From assembly GCA_947258735.1 (NCBI GenBank), contig CAMYJJ010000028.1, positions 1 through 18,774 on the forward strand: 18,774 nt of DNA, read 5' to 3'. Shown piece by piece: positions 6,492 to 13,197 of this stretch. This stretch comes from Thermodesulfovibrionia bacterium (GTDB taxonomy: Bacteria > Nitrospirota > Thermodesulfovibrionia > UBA6902). The notes beneath the pieces are model-generated. The model ran no database searches and was not told where the DNA came from. It saw only the letters and a program-made list of their open reading frames with translations. Each line of letters starts with the position of its first letter. Positions within the stretch are counted from its first letter, which is position 1. The position numbers were made by a program, and so were the translations under genes.

Positions 6492-7853
6492 ATGACAGAC
6501 AGAATATTGATTGTAGAAGACGAAAAAATTGCACTAAAAAACCTTCTCCATATAATGAAAAAAGAAGGGTATGATACTGTCGGCACATCCAGCGGACCGC
6601 AGGCCATCAAAATCCTTCATAAACAGGAGTTTGATCTTGTTCTTACTGACCTGAAAATGGAAAAAGTGGACGGGTTTGAAATACTCCAGAAAAGCAGGGA
6701 ACTGTACCCTGACACCGAGGTCATCATCATAACAGCTTATGCAACAATTTCCTCTGCTGTTGAGACAATGAAGCACGGTGCATACCACTATATATCAAAA
6801 CCATTCAAGATCGATGAGGTAAGACAGGTAGTAAAAGAAGCTCTCGAGAAGGTAAAGCTTAAAAGAGAGAACGCACAATTAAGAGAACAAATTGAGAACT
6901 TCGGCGGGAAGGTCAAGATCATAACAACGAACCCGAAAATGATCAGTCTCATTGATACCATGGTACAGATAGGGCCAACCGAATGTAATGTTATCATCAG
7001 CGGTGAAAGCGGGACAGGAAAGGAACTCTTTGCACGATATACCCATGTATGCAGCAGGAGGGCCGAGGGCCCGTTTTTCGCCATTAACTGCGGCGCATTC
7101 ACGGAAGACCTCTTAACCAGTGAGCTTTTTGGATATGAAAAAGGCTCTTTTACGGGCGCAGCTTTCAAGAAGAAAGGATTGATCGAAATGGCCTCGGGAG
7201 GGACGCTCTTCCTGGACGAAATAACCGAGATGCAACCTTCAATGCAGGTAAAGCTTCTCAGGGTCATTCAGGAAAAAGAGCTCCTCAGGCTCGGCGCCAC
7301 AAAGCCAACCAGGGTTGATGTCCGTTTTATCGCCGCAACCAATCGCAACATTAAGGACGCTGTCGCGGCAGGCCGGTTCAGGGAAGACCTGTTCTTCAGG
7401 TTGAATGTGATATCAATCCAGATCCCGCCGCTCTCGGAGCGAAGGGACGATATTCCTCTGTTAAGTTATTACTTCCTCAAAAAGCTTTCAATCATCATGA
7501 ACAAAGAGATCCGGGAGATAAGTCCGGATGTAATGTCCATTTTGACGAATTACGACTTCCCTGGGAATGTAAGAGAACTCGAGAACATCATTGAGCGTGG
7601 TCTCGCACTTGCAAACGGAGACACGATTGAGGTTGCCCATCTGCCCGAGGACCTTATGGACCTGAGCATCAGGACATTCAGAAAGAGCAACGGCAAGATT
7701 TCATCCCTTGAGGACCAGGAAGTAGCATACATCAAGTGGGTACTCAATGAAGTTGGCGGGAACAAAGGACTGGCCGCCGATCACCTGGGTATAGACCGTG
7801 TTTCCCTCTGGAGAAAAATTAAAAAGTACGGTTTGGAAAAGATAGATAATTAA
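6492..7853 (+). CDS. NtrC-family sigma-54-dependent response regulator
   Basis: The 453-residue protein has the full three-domain layout. The receiver (about 4-118) has the acidic pair E9-D10, phosphoacceptor D53 (LTDLKM), T81 and K103 (SKPF). The AAA+ domain (about 143-370) has Walker A GESGTGKE (171-178), the sigma-54 contact loop ELFGYEKGSFTGA with GSFTGA at 218-223 (a common variant of GAFTGA), Walker B GGTLFLDEI (236-244) and the arginine region REDLFFRL (297-304). The C-terminal Fis-type helix-turn-helix is at about 422-445 (GNKGLAADHLGIDRVSLW). It lies 14 bp after the kinase, with AGAGGA before the ATG. Likely targets are the sigma-54 promoter at 4746-4761 and the TATGCAACA sites, which is inference. 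The family call is secure. Confidence 0.96.
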   Translation: MTDRILIVEDEKIALKNLLHIMKKEGYDTVGTSSGPQAIKILHKQEFDLVLTDLKMEKVDGFEILQKSRELYPDTEVIIITAYATISSAVETMKHGAYHYISKPFKIDEVRQVVKEALEKVKLKRENAQLREQIENFGGKVKIITTNPKMISLIDTMVQIGPTECNVIISGESGTGKELFARYTHVCSRRAEGPFFAINCGAFTEDLLTSELFGYEKGSFTGAAFKKKGLIEMASGGTLFLDEITEMQPSMQVKLLRVIQEKELLRLGATKPTRVDVRFIAATNRNIKDAVAAGRFREDLFFRLNVISIQIPPLSERRDDIPLLSYYFLKKLSIIMNKEIREISPDVMSILTNYDFPGNVRELENIIERGLALANGDTIEVAHLPEDLMDLSIRTFRKSNGKISSLEDQEVAYIKWVLNEVGGNKGLAADHLGIDRVSLWRKIKKYGLEKIDN

Positions 7854-7922
7854 GACGTGATCACACATATGCTCTTGTGTTAGAAACTTTTACCAACGGG
7901 CACTAAGGACATTGTCGTTAAA

Positions 7923-7951
7923 TTGTTTTCCAGATCATTATGTTTTATACT
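7923..7951 (+). promoter_or_regulatory. Possible sigma-70 promoter of the SLC13 permease gene
   Basis: TTGTTT (7923-7928) and TATACT (7946-7951) are separated by 17 bp, about 55 bp before the permease start. The -10 box matches at five of six positions and the -35 box at three. The 152-bp gap shows no clear terminator after the activator gene, so read-through is also possible. Confidence 0.4.
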
Positions 7952-8005
7952 ACTACGATTTTTTTGATATGTTTTCCTCAGGCTTAAATAGGAAAGTAAT
8001 TAATC

Positions 8006-9967
8006 ATGTTGCGAAAAAACACAATATATATTTGTTTAATAGTCCTGGCAGGTCTGGTGTTGTCAGCGGGGTCTGCATTAGCCGGTGACGCAGCAGCGTC
8101 CGAACCTTTAGAGCTTACTACCCAGATGATGGTCGTGATGGGTGTTCTCGTCTTTGTCATTGCTCTATTTGTTTTTGAGTGGGTAAGGGTTGATGTAGTG
8201 GGCATTATAATGATGGTCCTGCTTCCCATACTGGGCCTGGTAACACCGAAAGAGGCCATCAGCGGCCTGAGCAGTAATGCTGTTGTATCTATTATCGCTG
8301 TCATTATTATCGGAGCAGGTCTTGATAAGACTGGATGCATGAATGTCCTTGCCCGGAATATACTGAAATTTGCCGGCAAGGCCGAAAGCAGGATCATTGC
8401 CCTCATATCAGGAACAGTTGCATTTATTTCGAGTTTCATGCAGAACATCGGGGCAGCAGCACTGTTTATGCCTGCTGCTATCAGGGTGTCCCGTCAGGTC
8501 AATGTCCCGGTTTCACGGATACTCATGCCCATGGGTTTCTGCGCAATTGTAGGCGGAACCATCACCCTTGTAGGAGCAAGCCCCACGATCCTGTTGAATG
8601 ATCTTCTGGACCAGGCCAATCAGCTGGGGGTTTTTGATAAAAAAATGGAATCGTTCAGCCTGTTCACACAGACACCGATCGGCATTGCCCTTGTTGCAAG
8701 TGCAATTCTTTACTTTGTCGTGTTCGGGAAATACATACTTCCCAAAACAGGGGGAGAATCAGAGGCTGCCCTTATACCTTCTGCCATAGCAGACACATAT
8801 AAGGAAATAAGCGATATTCATGAACTACATGTCCCGGCAAGCTACAGCGATACCAGAATGCTCGACGAATTAAACATAAGATCAAAATATATGGTGACTG
8901 TCGTTGCTGTTTCCCATACAAAAACAAACCATAAAGTATTTGCACCAACACGGGATGAAAAGCTGGAGCCTGACGATCATATTGCCGTCGTCGGCTCTTC
9001 TATTGCAATAGCAGACTTTGCCGCTGATTATGGTTTTACGCTAAAGGATGACCTTCAAATATTTGCAGAGGACCTTTCGCCAAACAATGCGGGGATAATT
9101 GAAGGCATTATCACTCCCCGTTCTGAGCTTTCCGGAAAGACATTGCGTGACATCCGTTTCAGAAAAACGTATGAGATAAATCCTGTAATGCTGTGCAAAA
9201 GCGGTACCTGTGAAATGGGGGATATATCCGACAGGGAGCTCCAGCCCGGTGATGCCCTGCTCTTGTTTGGCAGATGGGAAAATTTTCACAGATTAAAGGG
9301 CAGACAGACATTTGTCTTTACCACCGACATCAAGGGTGAGATCATGAGAACGGACAAGGCAAAAGTGGCTGTCTCATGGCTTATTGTTGCCCTGGGACTC
9401 GTCCTTGGCTTTAATCCAGTTATGGCGGCAATCGGTTATCCTGATTTTAAGCTTTCACTTTCTGTATGTCTTCTCACCGGGGCCCTCGGTATGATAGTGA
9501 CAAAGGTCATGTCAGTAGATGAAGCGTACAAGTCCGTAGACTGGATGACTGTCTTTTTGCTTGCCGGACTGATACCTCTCGGGCTTGCATTTCAAAAGAC
9601 AGGGACAGCAGAATTCATTGCGACCACTATCATGAATATGATCGGTGATGTTCCTGTTATAGTATTTCTTGCAGTTGTTGGGATCATGACTTCATTCTTT
9701 ACCCTTGTGGTATCCAATGTTGGCGCCACAGTCCTGCTTGTGCCCCTTGCCATGACCATGGCTATCAAGGCAGGAGCTGATCCAAGATTAACTGCACTTG
9801 TAGTCGCTCTTTCTGCTTCAAATACCTTTATTCTTCCTACGCACCAGGTCAATGCCCTTGTCATGAGACCGGGCGGGTACAAGACAATTGATTACACGAA
9901 AGCTGGAGCAGGTATGACGGTGCTATTTCTCGTAGTTATGCTGACCATGCTTTATCTGTTTTATTAA
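8006..9967 (+). CDS. SLC13/DASS-family anion permease with two RCK_C (TrkA-C) domains
   Basis: The 653-residue protein starts with a cleavable-looking leader (MLRKNTIYICLIVLAGLVLSAGSALAGD), then two blocks of membrane helices: about 40-240, and about 450-653. Conserved SLC13 hallmarks are SSFMQNIGAAALFMPAA in the first block and VVSNVGATVLLVPLA, NTFILPTHQVNAL in the second. Between them lie two soluble RCK_C regions (about 265-345 and 352-432), seen in members related to sulfate and other divalent-anion transporters, which bind regulatory ligands in the cytoplasm. GGAAAG lies nine bases before the ATG. It follows the two-component genes and could be their target or an independent unit. A remnant of a second such permease lies at 12877-12942. 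The substrate (sulfate, a dicarboxylate or another anion) cannot be decided from sequence. Confidence 0.9.
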   Translation: MLRKNTIYICLIVLAGLVLSAGSALAGDAAASEPLELTTQMMVVMGVLVFVIALFVFEWVRVDVVGIIMMVLLPILGLVTPKEAISGLSSNAVVSIIAVIIIGAGLDKTGCMNVLARNILKFAGKAESRIIALISGTVAFISSFMQNIGAAALFMPAAIRVSRQVNVPVSRILMPMGFCAIVGGTITLVGASPTILLNDLLDQANQLGVFDKKMESFSLFTQTPIGIALVASAILYFVVFGKYILPKTGGESEAALIPSAIADTYKEISDIHELHVPASYSDTRMLDELNIRSKYMVTVVAVSHTKTNHKVFAPTRDEKLEPDDHIAVVGSSIAIADFAADYGFTLKDDLQIFAEDLSPNNAGIIEGIITPRSELSGKTLRDIRFRKTYEINPVMLCKSGTCEMGDISDRELQPGDALLLFGRWENFHRLKGRQTFVFTTDIKGEIMRTDKAKVAVSWLIVALGLVLGFNPVMAAIGYPDFKLSLSVCLLTGALGMIVTKVMSVDEAYKSVDWMTVFLLAGLIPLGLAFQKTGTAEFIATTIMNMIGDVPVIVFLAVVGIMTSFFTLVVSNVGATVLLVPLAMTMAIKAGADPRLTALVVALSASNTFILPTHQVNALVMRPGGYKTIDYTKAGAGMTVLFLVVMLTMLYLFY

Positions 9968-10062
9968 GATAGCTGTGAAATGTAAATTGACGGTTTGAAC
10001 CTATGTGTGGATAGATTTTAATTATCAATATATGATCAATTCAATAAATATCACACAAGCTC

Positions 10063-11340
10063 TTAAGGGAATATACCACGTTCTTTCATGGCCTTTTCTA
10101 AACGTGAAAGAGCAACAATATAGGCTGCGGTGCGCCAATCAGTATTATATTCGTCAGCTTTATCCCGTACCCGGTCGTATCCGCTGTTCAGAAGTTTTTT
10201 CAATTTAGTGTCTACTTCTTCAATATCCCAGATCTCGGAACGTTTATTCTGAAGCCATTCAAAGTAGCTTACGGTAACCCCGCCAGCATTACATAAGATG
10301 TCAGGTAAAAATTCAATGCCTTTTTCCAGTAAGATCAAATTGCCATCAATGTCAGTTGGCCCATTAGCGCCTTCCGCCACTAATCTGACATTTAACAATG
10401 GAGCAGTTTCAGCTGTGATTTGATTCTCCATGGCAGCCGGGATAAAGATATCAGCTCTTGTACTCATGAATGTTTCATGGTCTATGGGAACAGCATACGG
10501 ATAACCTGCAATTCCGCCGTGTACATCAGCATATCTCTTGAGGTCATCGGAATCAATACCTTCCTGCCTGAAAATAGCCCCTGTCGCATCTTCCACTGCC
10601 ATGAGCTTTGAACCATTCGGTTTCATTAAACGGGCTGCCCAGGATCCAACATTACCAAAACCCTGCACAAAGTAAGTTGAGTCCTGCAAGTTATAATCAT
10701 TATCTGCAGCCCATCGTTCAATCATGAAAACGACCCCCTGGCCCGTTGCTTTGTTTCTTCCTTCAATTCCTCCTGATTCAACAGGTTTACCCGTCACAAC
10801 ATGAGAACAGCGGTGACGATCCTGTGGCGACACAGTCGATTGGTATGTATCTAACATCCAGGCCATGATTTGAGGATTCGTATTAATATCTGGTGCAGGG
10901 CTGTCATATTCAGGTCCAATATTACTTCCCAGAGCAAATGCAAAACGTCGGGTTATACGCTGCAATTCATGAAACGAGTAATTCGATGGCTCTATTTGAA
11001 TCCCCCCCTTTGCACCTCCAAAGGGGATATTTATAATTGCTGTTTTCCATGTCATCCACGTAGCTAATGCTCTGACTTCATCTATCTCAACCAGAGGATG
11101 GTATCTCATCCCGCCTTTAAAAGGGCCCAGGACGTTGTTGTGCTGTACACGATAACCGGAAAACATTTCAATCCGCCCATCATCCAGTCTTACCGGAAAG
11201 TTAATGGTTATTTCATTCATAGTTTTTGCAAGTATCTTCTGAACATCAGCATCAAGACCCATAAGGTCGGCTGCTACATTGAATTGCCTGGTTACATTCT
11301 CATAAATACTGGTTTTGGTTTCCATTAATGTCGTGCTCAT
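10063..11340 (-). CDS. gdhA: Glutamate dehydrogenase (Glu/Leu/Phe/Val dehydrogenase family)
   Basis: The enzyme interconverts glutamate and 2-oxoglutarate plus ammonium in the cytoplasm. At 425 residues the length is that of the hexameric short form. Substrate-side motifs are present: GPFKGGMRYHP (72-82, K75), TWKTAIINIPFGGAKGG with the catalytic lysine K111, and PAPDINT with D151. The dinucleotide domain shows GFGNVGSWAA (228-237). The acidic pair E250-D251 at the end of the following strand suggests a preference for NAD(H), which is inference. AGGGAGAAAT-type spacing (GGGGAG six bases before the ATG) supports the start at 11340. The gene converges on the SLC13 permease with a 95-bp gap, in which I see no strong terminator, and diverges from the cold-shock gene. 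Symbol use is based on family, not on a confirmed orthologue. Confidence 0.93.
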   Translation of the reverse strand: MSTTLMETKTSIYENVTRQFNVAADLMGLDADVQKILAKTMNEITINFPVRLDDGRIEMFSGYRVQHNNVLGPFKGGMRYHPLVEIDEVRALATWMTWKTAIINIPFGGAKGGIQIEPSNYSFHELQRITRRFAFALGSNIGPEYDSPAPDINTNPQIMAWMLDTYQSTVSPQDRHRCSHVVTGKPVESGGIEGRNKATGQGVVFMIERWAADNDYNLQDSTYFVQGFGNVGSWAARLMKPNGSKLMAVEDATGAIFRQEGIDSDDLKRYADVHGGIAGYPYAVPIDHETFMSTRADIFIPAAMENQITAETAPLLNVRLVAEGANGPTDIDGNLILLEKGIEFLPDILCNAGGVTVSYFEWLQNKRSEIWDIEEVDTKLKKLLNSGYDRVRDKADEYNTDWRTAAYIVALSRLEKAMKERGIFP

Positions 11341-11379
11341 ATTTCTCCCCGTTTATCTAATTAGTTTCTCATATTAATA

Positions 11380-11395
11380 CGGCATTTTGATTGCT
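11380..11395 (+). promoter_or_regulatory. Sigma-54-like site of unknown target
   Basis: CGGCAT-TTTGA-TTGCT matches the TGGCAC-N5-TTGCW consensus at all but two positions with correct spacing. A start near 11408 would give an RNA of about 260 bases up to the terminator at 11670, or a very long leader for the cold-shock gene. It may be a chance match. Confidence 0.3.
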
Positions 11396-11569
11396 TAAGC
11401 TTAATGTGTGATTGTGAAATATTGTATTCCCGGATAAACACAGCTTTAGCAGGAAAACCCAGTAAATCCATACAACTATATATGTAAAGCAATGGGTCAC
11501 TTTGACTTGTCCAGAATAACGAATTACATGGAACCTCAGTTGAAGGACAACAGCAATGCATAATTCTCC

Positions 11570-11599
11570 TTGACGGATTGTTTAAAGACATGTTATGGT
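11570..11599 (+). promoter_or_regulatory. Probable promoter of the cold-shock gene leader
   Basis: TTGACG (11570-11575) and TATGGT (11594-11599) are 18 bp apart. Transcription from about 11606 would give a leader of roughly 115 bases that contains the 11634-11670 hairpin before the start codon. Confidence 0.45.
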
Positions 11600-11633
11600 T
11601 AAACCAGAGTTTTAGAAGTTTTTGTAGTTGATG

Positions 11634-11670
11634 AGGCCACGAAGATTTTTTAATCTGTGTGGCCTTTTTT
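11634..11670 (+). terminator. Terminator-like hairpin in the cold-shock gene leader
   Basis: AGGCCAC (11634-11640) pairs with GTGGCCT (11659-11665). Inside, after a 2-by-2 internal loop, AGATT (11643-11647) pairs with AATCT (11652-11656) around a four-T loop. Six T residues (11665-11670) follow, the layout of a factor-independent terminator. Because it lies 52 bp before the cold-shock start and after the only good promoter, it would act as an attenuator or end a short separate RNA of about 65 bases. Confidence 0.75.
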
Positions 11671-11722
11671 AGTCTGGTTAGACCTTCTAAGATTTTAATT
11701 TATAGATAAGGAGGTAAAAGAA

Positions 11723-11923
11723 ATGAACCAGGGAACAGTAAAGTGGTTTAATGACAGCAAAGGTTTTGGTTTTATTTCCTGTGAAGACGGAAATGATGCT
11801 TTTGTCCATCATTCGTCAATACAGGGTGATGGATATAAATCTCTTGCCGAAGGTGACTCGGTCAGCTTTGAGACTGAAGACGGCCCGAAAGGCCCCAAGG
11901 CAATCAATGTTGTAAAACTGTAA
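11723..11923 (+). CDS. Cold-shock domain protein (CspA family)
   Basis: The 66-residue protein is one complete cold-shock domain, the usual CspA size. It has the N-terminal GTVKWFN, RNP1 KGFGFI (13-18) and RNP2 FVHHSSI (27-33), followed by the typical [10 protein letters not shown] and GPKAINV strands. It binds single-stranded nucleic acid and acts as an RNA chaperone in the cytoplasm. AAGGAGG sits nine bases before the ATG. It is probably monocistronic, since a strong hairpin follows its stop codon. The leader with a terminator-like hairpin suggests control by premature termination or by temperature-dependent folding, as known for some csp leaders. The family assignment is certain; its paralogue status and symbol are not. 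Confidence 0.96.
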   Translation: MNQGTVKWFNDSKGFGFISCEDGNDAFVHHSSIQGDGYKSLAEGDSVSFETEDGPKGPKAINVVKL

Positions 11924-11929
11924 TTAACC

Positions 11930-11964
11930 GGAAGAGGCCCCTTCCTTATGGATGGGGCCTTTCC
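11930..11964 (+). terminator. Intrinsic terminator after the cold-shock gene
   Basis: GGAAGAGGCCCC (11930-11941) pairs with GGGGCCTTTCC (11954-11964) with one bulged G, around a 12-base loop. The downstream T-tract is interrupted (TTTCCTTTG), so release relies mainly on the very stable stem. It ends seven bases after the stop codon region of the cold-shock gene. Confidence 0.75.
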
Positions 11965-11981
11965 TTTGTGAGAAGCATGAT

Positions 11982-12012
11982 GAACAGAACGTTTCATGCA
12001 GGAACAGAACGT
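11982..12012 (+). promoter_or_regulatory. Two direct repeats upstream of methylglyoxal synthase
   Basis: GAACAGAACGT occurs at 11982-11992 and again at 12002-12012, so equivalent bases are 20 bp apart, about two helical turns. They lie 60-90 bp before the mgsA start. The arrangement suggests two adjacent binding sites for one regulator, which is unidentified. Confidence 0.45.
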
Positions 12013-12071
12013 AAAATAAAAAAATAAGCGTAGACGCGACTCGTAAGATTTATACGAATGCAAAAGGTCAT

Positions 12072-12542
12072 ATGGAAAAGATAAAGAATATAGCACTTGT
12101 GGCGCATGATAACCGTAAAAAAGATTTAATCGAATGGCTTGAATGGAATTATAGTTCAATAATTGAACATAAATTGATTTGTACCGGCACTACAGGAAAA
12201 ATGGTTGAGCATGCTCTCAAAAAGAAGCTGGAAAAAGAAGATTTAGATTTAAAGATCACAAAATTAAAATCAGGCCCGCTGGGCGGTGATCAGCAGCTTG
12301 GCGCCATGATTGCTGACGGCAAAGTTGATGTAATCATATTTCTCTGGGACCCAATGCAGCCTCAACCTCACGATGTTGATGTGAAAGCCTTATTGAGAAT
12401 TGCCGTCCTTTATAATGTTCCCACAGCATGTAATCGTGCCACAGCAGATTTTATGATATCTTCATCATTAATAGGTCAGGAATACACTCCCGTAACAAAA
12501 AATTATGAATCCTATATTAAGAGGGATGTAAACCTGGGATAA
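12072..12542 (+). CDS. mgsA: Methylglyoxal synthase
   Basis: The enzyme converts dihydroxyacetone phosphate to methylglyoxal and phosphate, a bypass of lower glycolysis used when sugar phosphates pile up or phosphate is short. The 156 residues span the whole family. Visible active-site and phosphate-binding parts are AHDNRKKDLIEW (11-22), CTGTTG (37-42), SGPLGGDQQ (67-75) with the general base D73, LWDPMQPQPHDVDVKALLRIA (about 91-111) with D93, H100 and D101, and the terminal P-x-A-x-NRATADF. All expected catalytic positions are kept. The ATG at 12072 has a modest ribosome binding site (AAAGGT). Upstream are two direct repeats and a terminator, so it should start its own message, with the 68-residue gene following 28 bp later. 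Confidence 0.95.
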   Translation: MEKIKNIALVAHDNRKKDLIEWLEWNYSSIIEHKLICTGTTGKMVEHALKKKLEKEDLDLKITKLKSGPLGGDQQLGAMIADGKVDVIIFLWDPMQPQPHDVDVKALLRIAVLYNVPTACNRATADFMISSSLIGQEYTPVTKNYESYIKRDVNLG

Positions 12543-12570
12543 GCTTCATTCATGCAAAAAAGGAAACCGT

Positions 12571-12777
12571 ATGAATCATTTAGGGATGGACCTGAGAAAA
12601 GTAACAGTAATTCTGAAAGAAAAGTACTACAATGGAAGTGAATCAGTAAGAACATTTAAGTGCTTGACAGGTTCCGGCTGCGCACCAGAATCCGTCGGCA
12701 ATGAAATCATTGGAACATTTGCAGATGGCGAGAAGGGCAGGATTGAAAGCTATGAGATTGAAAAGACCATAGAATAA
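12571..12777 (+). CDS. Unrecognised small protein, 68 aa
   Basis: I do not recognise this protein. It is soluble, with no signal peptide or membrane segment, and alternating hydrophobic residues (KVTVILKEKYYNGSESVRTF) suggest a small beta-rich fold. It has two cysteines at 31 and 37 (FKCLTGSGCAPES) that could bind a metal or form a disulfide. AAAGGAAA precedes the ATG by six bases; a second ATG five codons on is possible. It starts 28 bp after methylglyoxal synthase on the same strand, which points to co-transcription. A role in methylglyoxal handling is conceivable but rests on position only. Confidence 0.6.
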   Translation: MNHLGMDLRKVTVILKEKYYNGSESVRTFKCLTGSGCAPESVGNEIIGTFADGEKGRIESYEIEKTIE

Positions 12778-12876
12778 ATATCCAGTATACTAATTCCCTT
12801 GCAGCGCCTTTGCCGTAATAAAATAGACGTACCCGCAGTTTTAATCTACTATTCAGTACAACTCGTTCATGCATAA

Positions 12877-12942
12877 GCAGATGCCCTCATGACGATACTG
12901 TTCCTGATCGTAATGCTGACCATGCTGCATCTATTTCACTAG
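12877..12942 (+). pseudogene. C-terminal remnant of a second SLC13 permease
   Basis: From 12877 a short frame reads ADALMTILFLIVMLTMLHLF and one more residue (H) before TAG. The permease at 8006-9967 ends AGAGMTVLFLVVMLTMLYLF and one residue (Y) before TAA. From the shared methionine, 13 of 17 residues are identical, and most nucleotide differences are in third codon positions. By hand count 40 of 54 bases agree. An in-frame TAA immediately upstream (12874-12876) stands where the intact gene has an AAA lysine codon; beyond it similarity fades. The rest of the paralogue is gone. The pattern of silent changes indicates that it diverged as a working gene before deletion. Confidence 0.8.
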
Positions 12943-13048
12943 CATTGTACGTCCCCTGATCAGAAATCTTCATAGCTGGATACACGCTCCGTTTCCACTC
13001 AAAATAACCGCTTTTTTCCTTTCCAAAAAAAGCCCGGATAAAAATGTC

Positions 13049-13076
13049 TAAAGTTATCCTAATGCCTATCCGATAA
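13049..13076 (+). promoter_or_regulatory. Sigma-28 (FliA)-like promoter before the c-di-GMP operon
   Basis: TAAAGTTA (13049-13056) and TCCGATAA (13069-13076) each match the FliA consensus boxes TAAAGTTT and GCCGATAA at seven of eight positions. The spacer is 12 bp where 11 is usual. It would start transcription about 40 bp before the kinase ATG. The longer spacer makes this tentative. Confidence 0.35.
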
Positions 13077-13103
13077 GTTAACCAACTCGTAAAAGCGTAT
13101 GGT

Positions 13104-13197
13104 ATGAAACAGGATTAAATAAAATATGAATCACTCACATTATGAATCAGGATTAAAAGATATGAATGACTCACATCATGAACCAGAATTAAAAAAC
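13104..13197 (+). repeat. Tandem 36-bp repeat across the kinase start
   Basis: Two adjacent 36-bp units, 13126-13161 and 13162-13197, encode MNHSHYESGLKD and MNDSHHEPELKN, and a degenerate third sits just upstream (ATGAAACAGGATTAAA at 13104-13119 against ATGAATCAGGATTAAA at 13142-13157). Each of the first two units brings its own AGGATTAAA ribosome-binding-like sequence before the next ATG, so the repeat multiplies translation start signals. Confidence 0.75.

Larger units (their letters stand above)
11341..11722. other. Divergent gap between glutamate dehydrogenase and cold-shock genes
   Basis: The gap holds a sigma-54-like site (11380-11395), a sigma-70-type promoter (11570-11599) and a terminator-like hairpin (11634-11670), all facing right. 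A 76-residue minus-strand frame (11361-11591) has unusual composition, no ribosome binding site and no recognisable motif, so I do not call it a gene. TTAAGCTTAA (11396-11405) is a perfect palindrome next to the sigma-54-like site. Confidence 0.55.
12778..13125. other. Gap with permease remnant and kinase promoter region
   Basis: These 348 bp hold the C-terminal remnant of an SLC13 permease (12877-12942), an inverted repeat GGATAA/TTATCC (13036-13041 and 13054-13059), a sigma-28-like site (13049-13076) and the first, degenerate copy of the repeat that runs into the kinase gene (13104-13119). I see no intact gene. Confidence 0.6.

Noticed and set aside
6737..6746. A further TATGCAACA match
   Set aside because: It lies inside the receiver coding region (Ala-Tyr-Ala-Thr), where codons explain it, far from any promoter.
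7857..7864. GTGATCAC palindrome after the NtrC-type gene, considered as a terminator
   Set aside because: The stem is too short, it has no loop and no T-tract follows.
10005..10208. Plus-strand frame of 67 codons
   Set aside because: Mostly antisense to the end of glutamate dehydrogenase, with no start signal.
11361..11591. Minus-strand frame of 76 codons upstream of glutamate dehydrogenase
   Set aside because: No ribosome binding site, odd composition rich in Cys, Ser and Pro, no motif, and it overlaps promoter-like sequence on the other strand.
11676..11706. TTAGAC and TATAGA 17 bp apart just before the cold-shock gene
   Set aside because: The -35 box matches poorly, and transcription from here would start inside or at the ribosome binding site.
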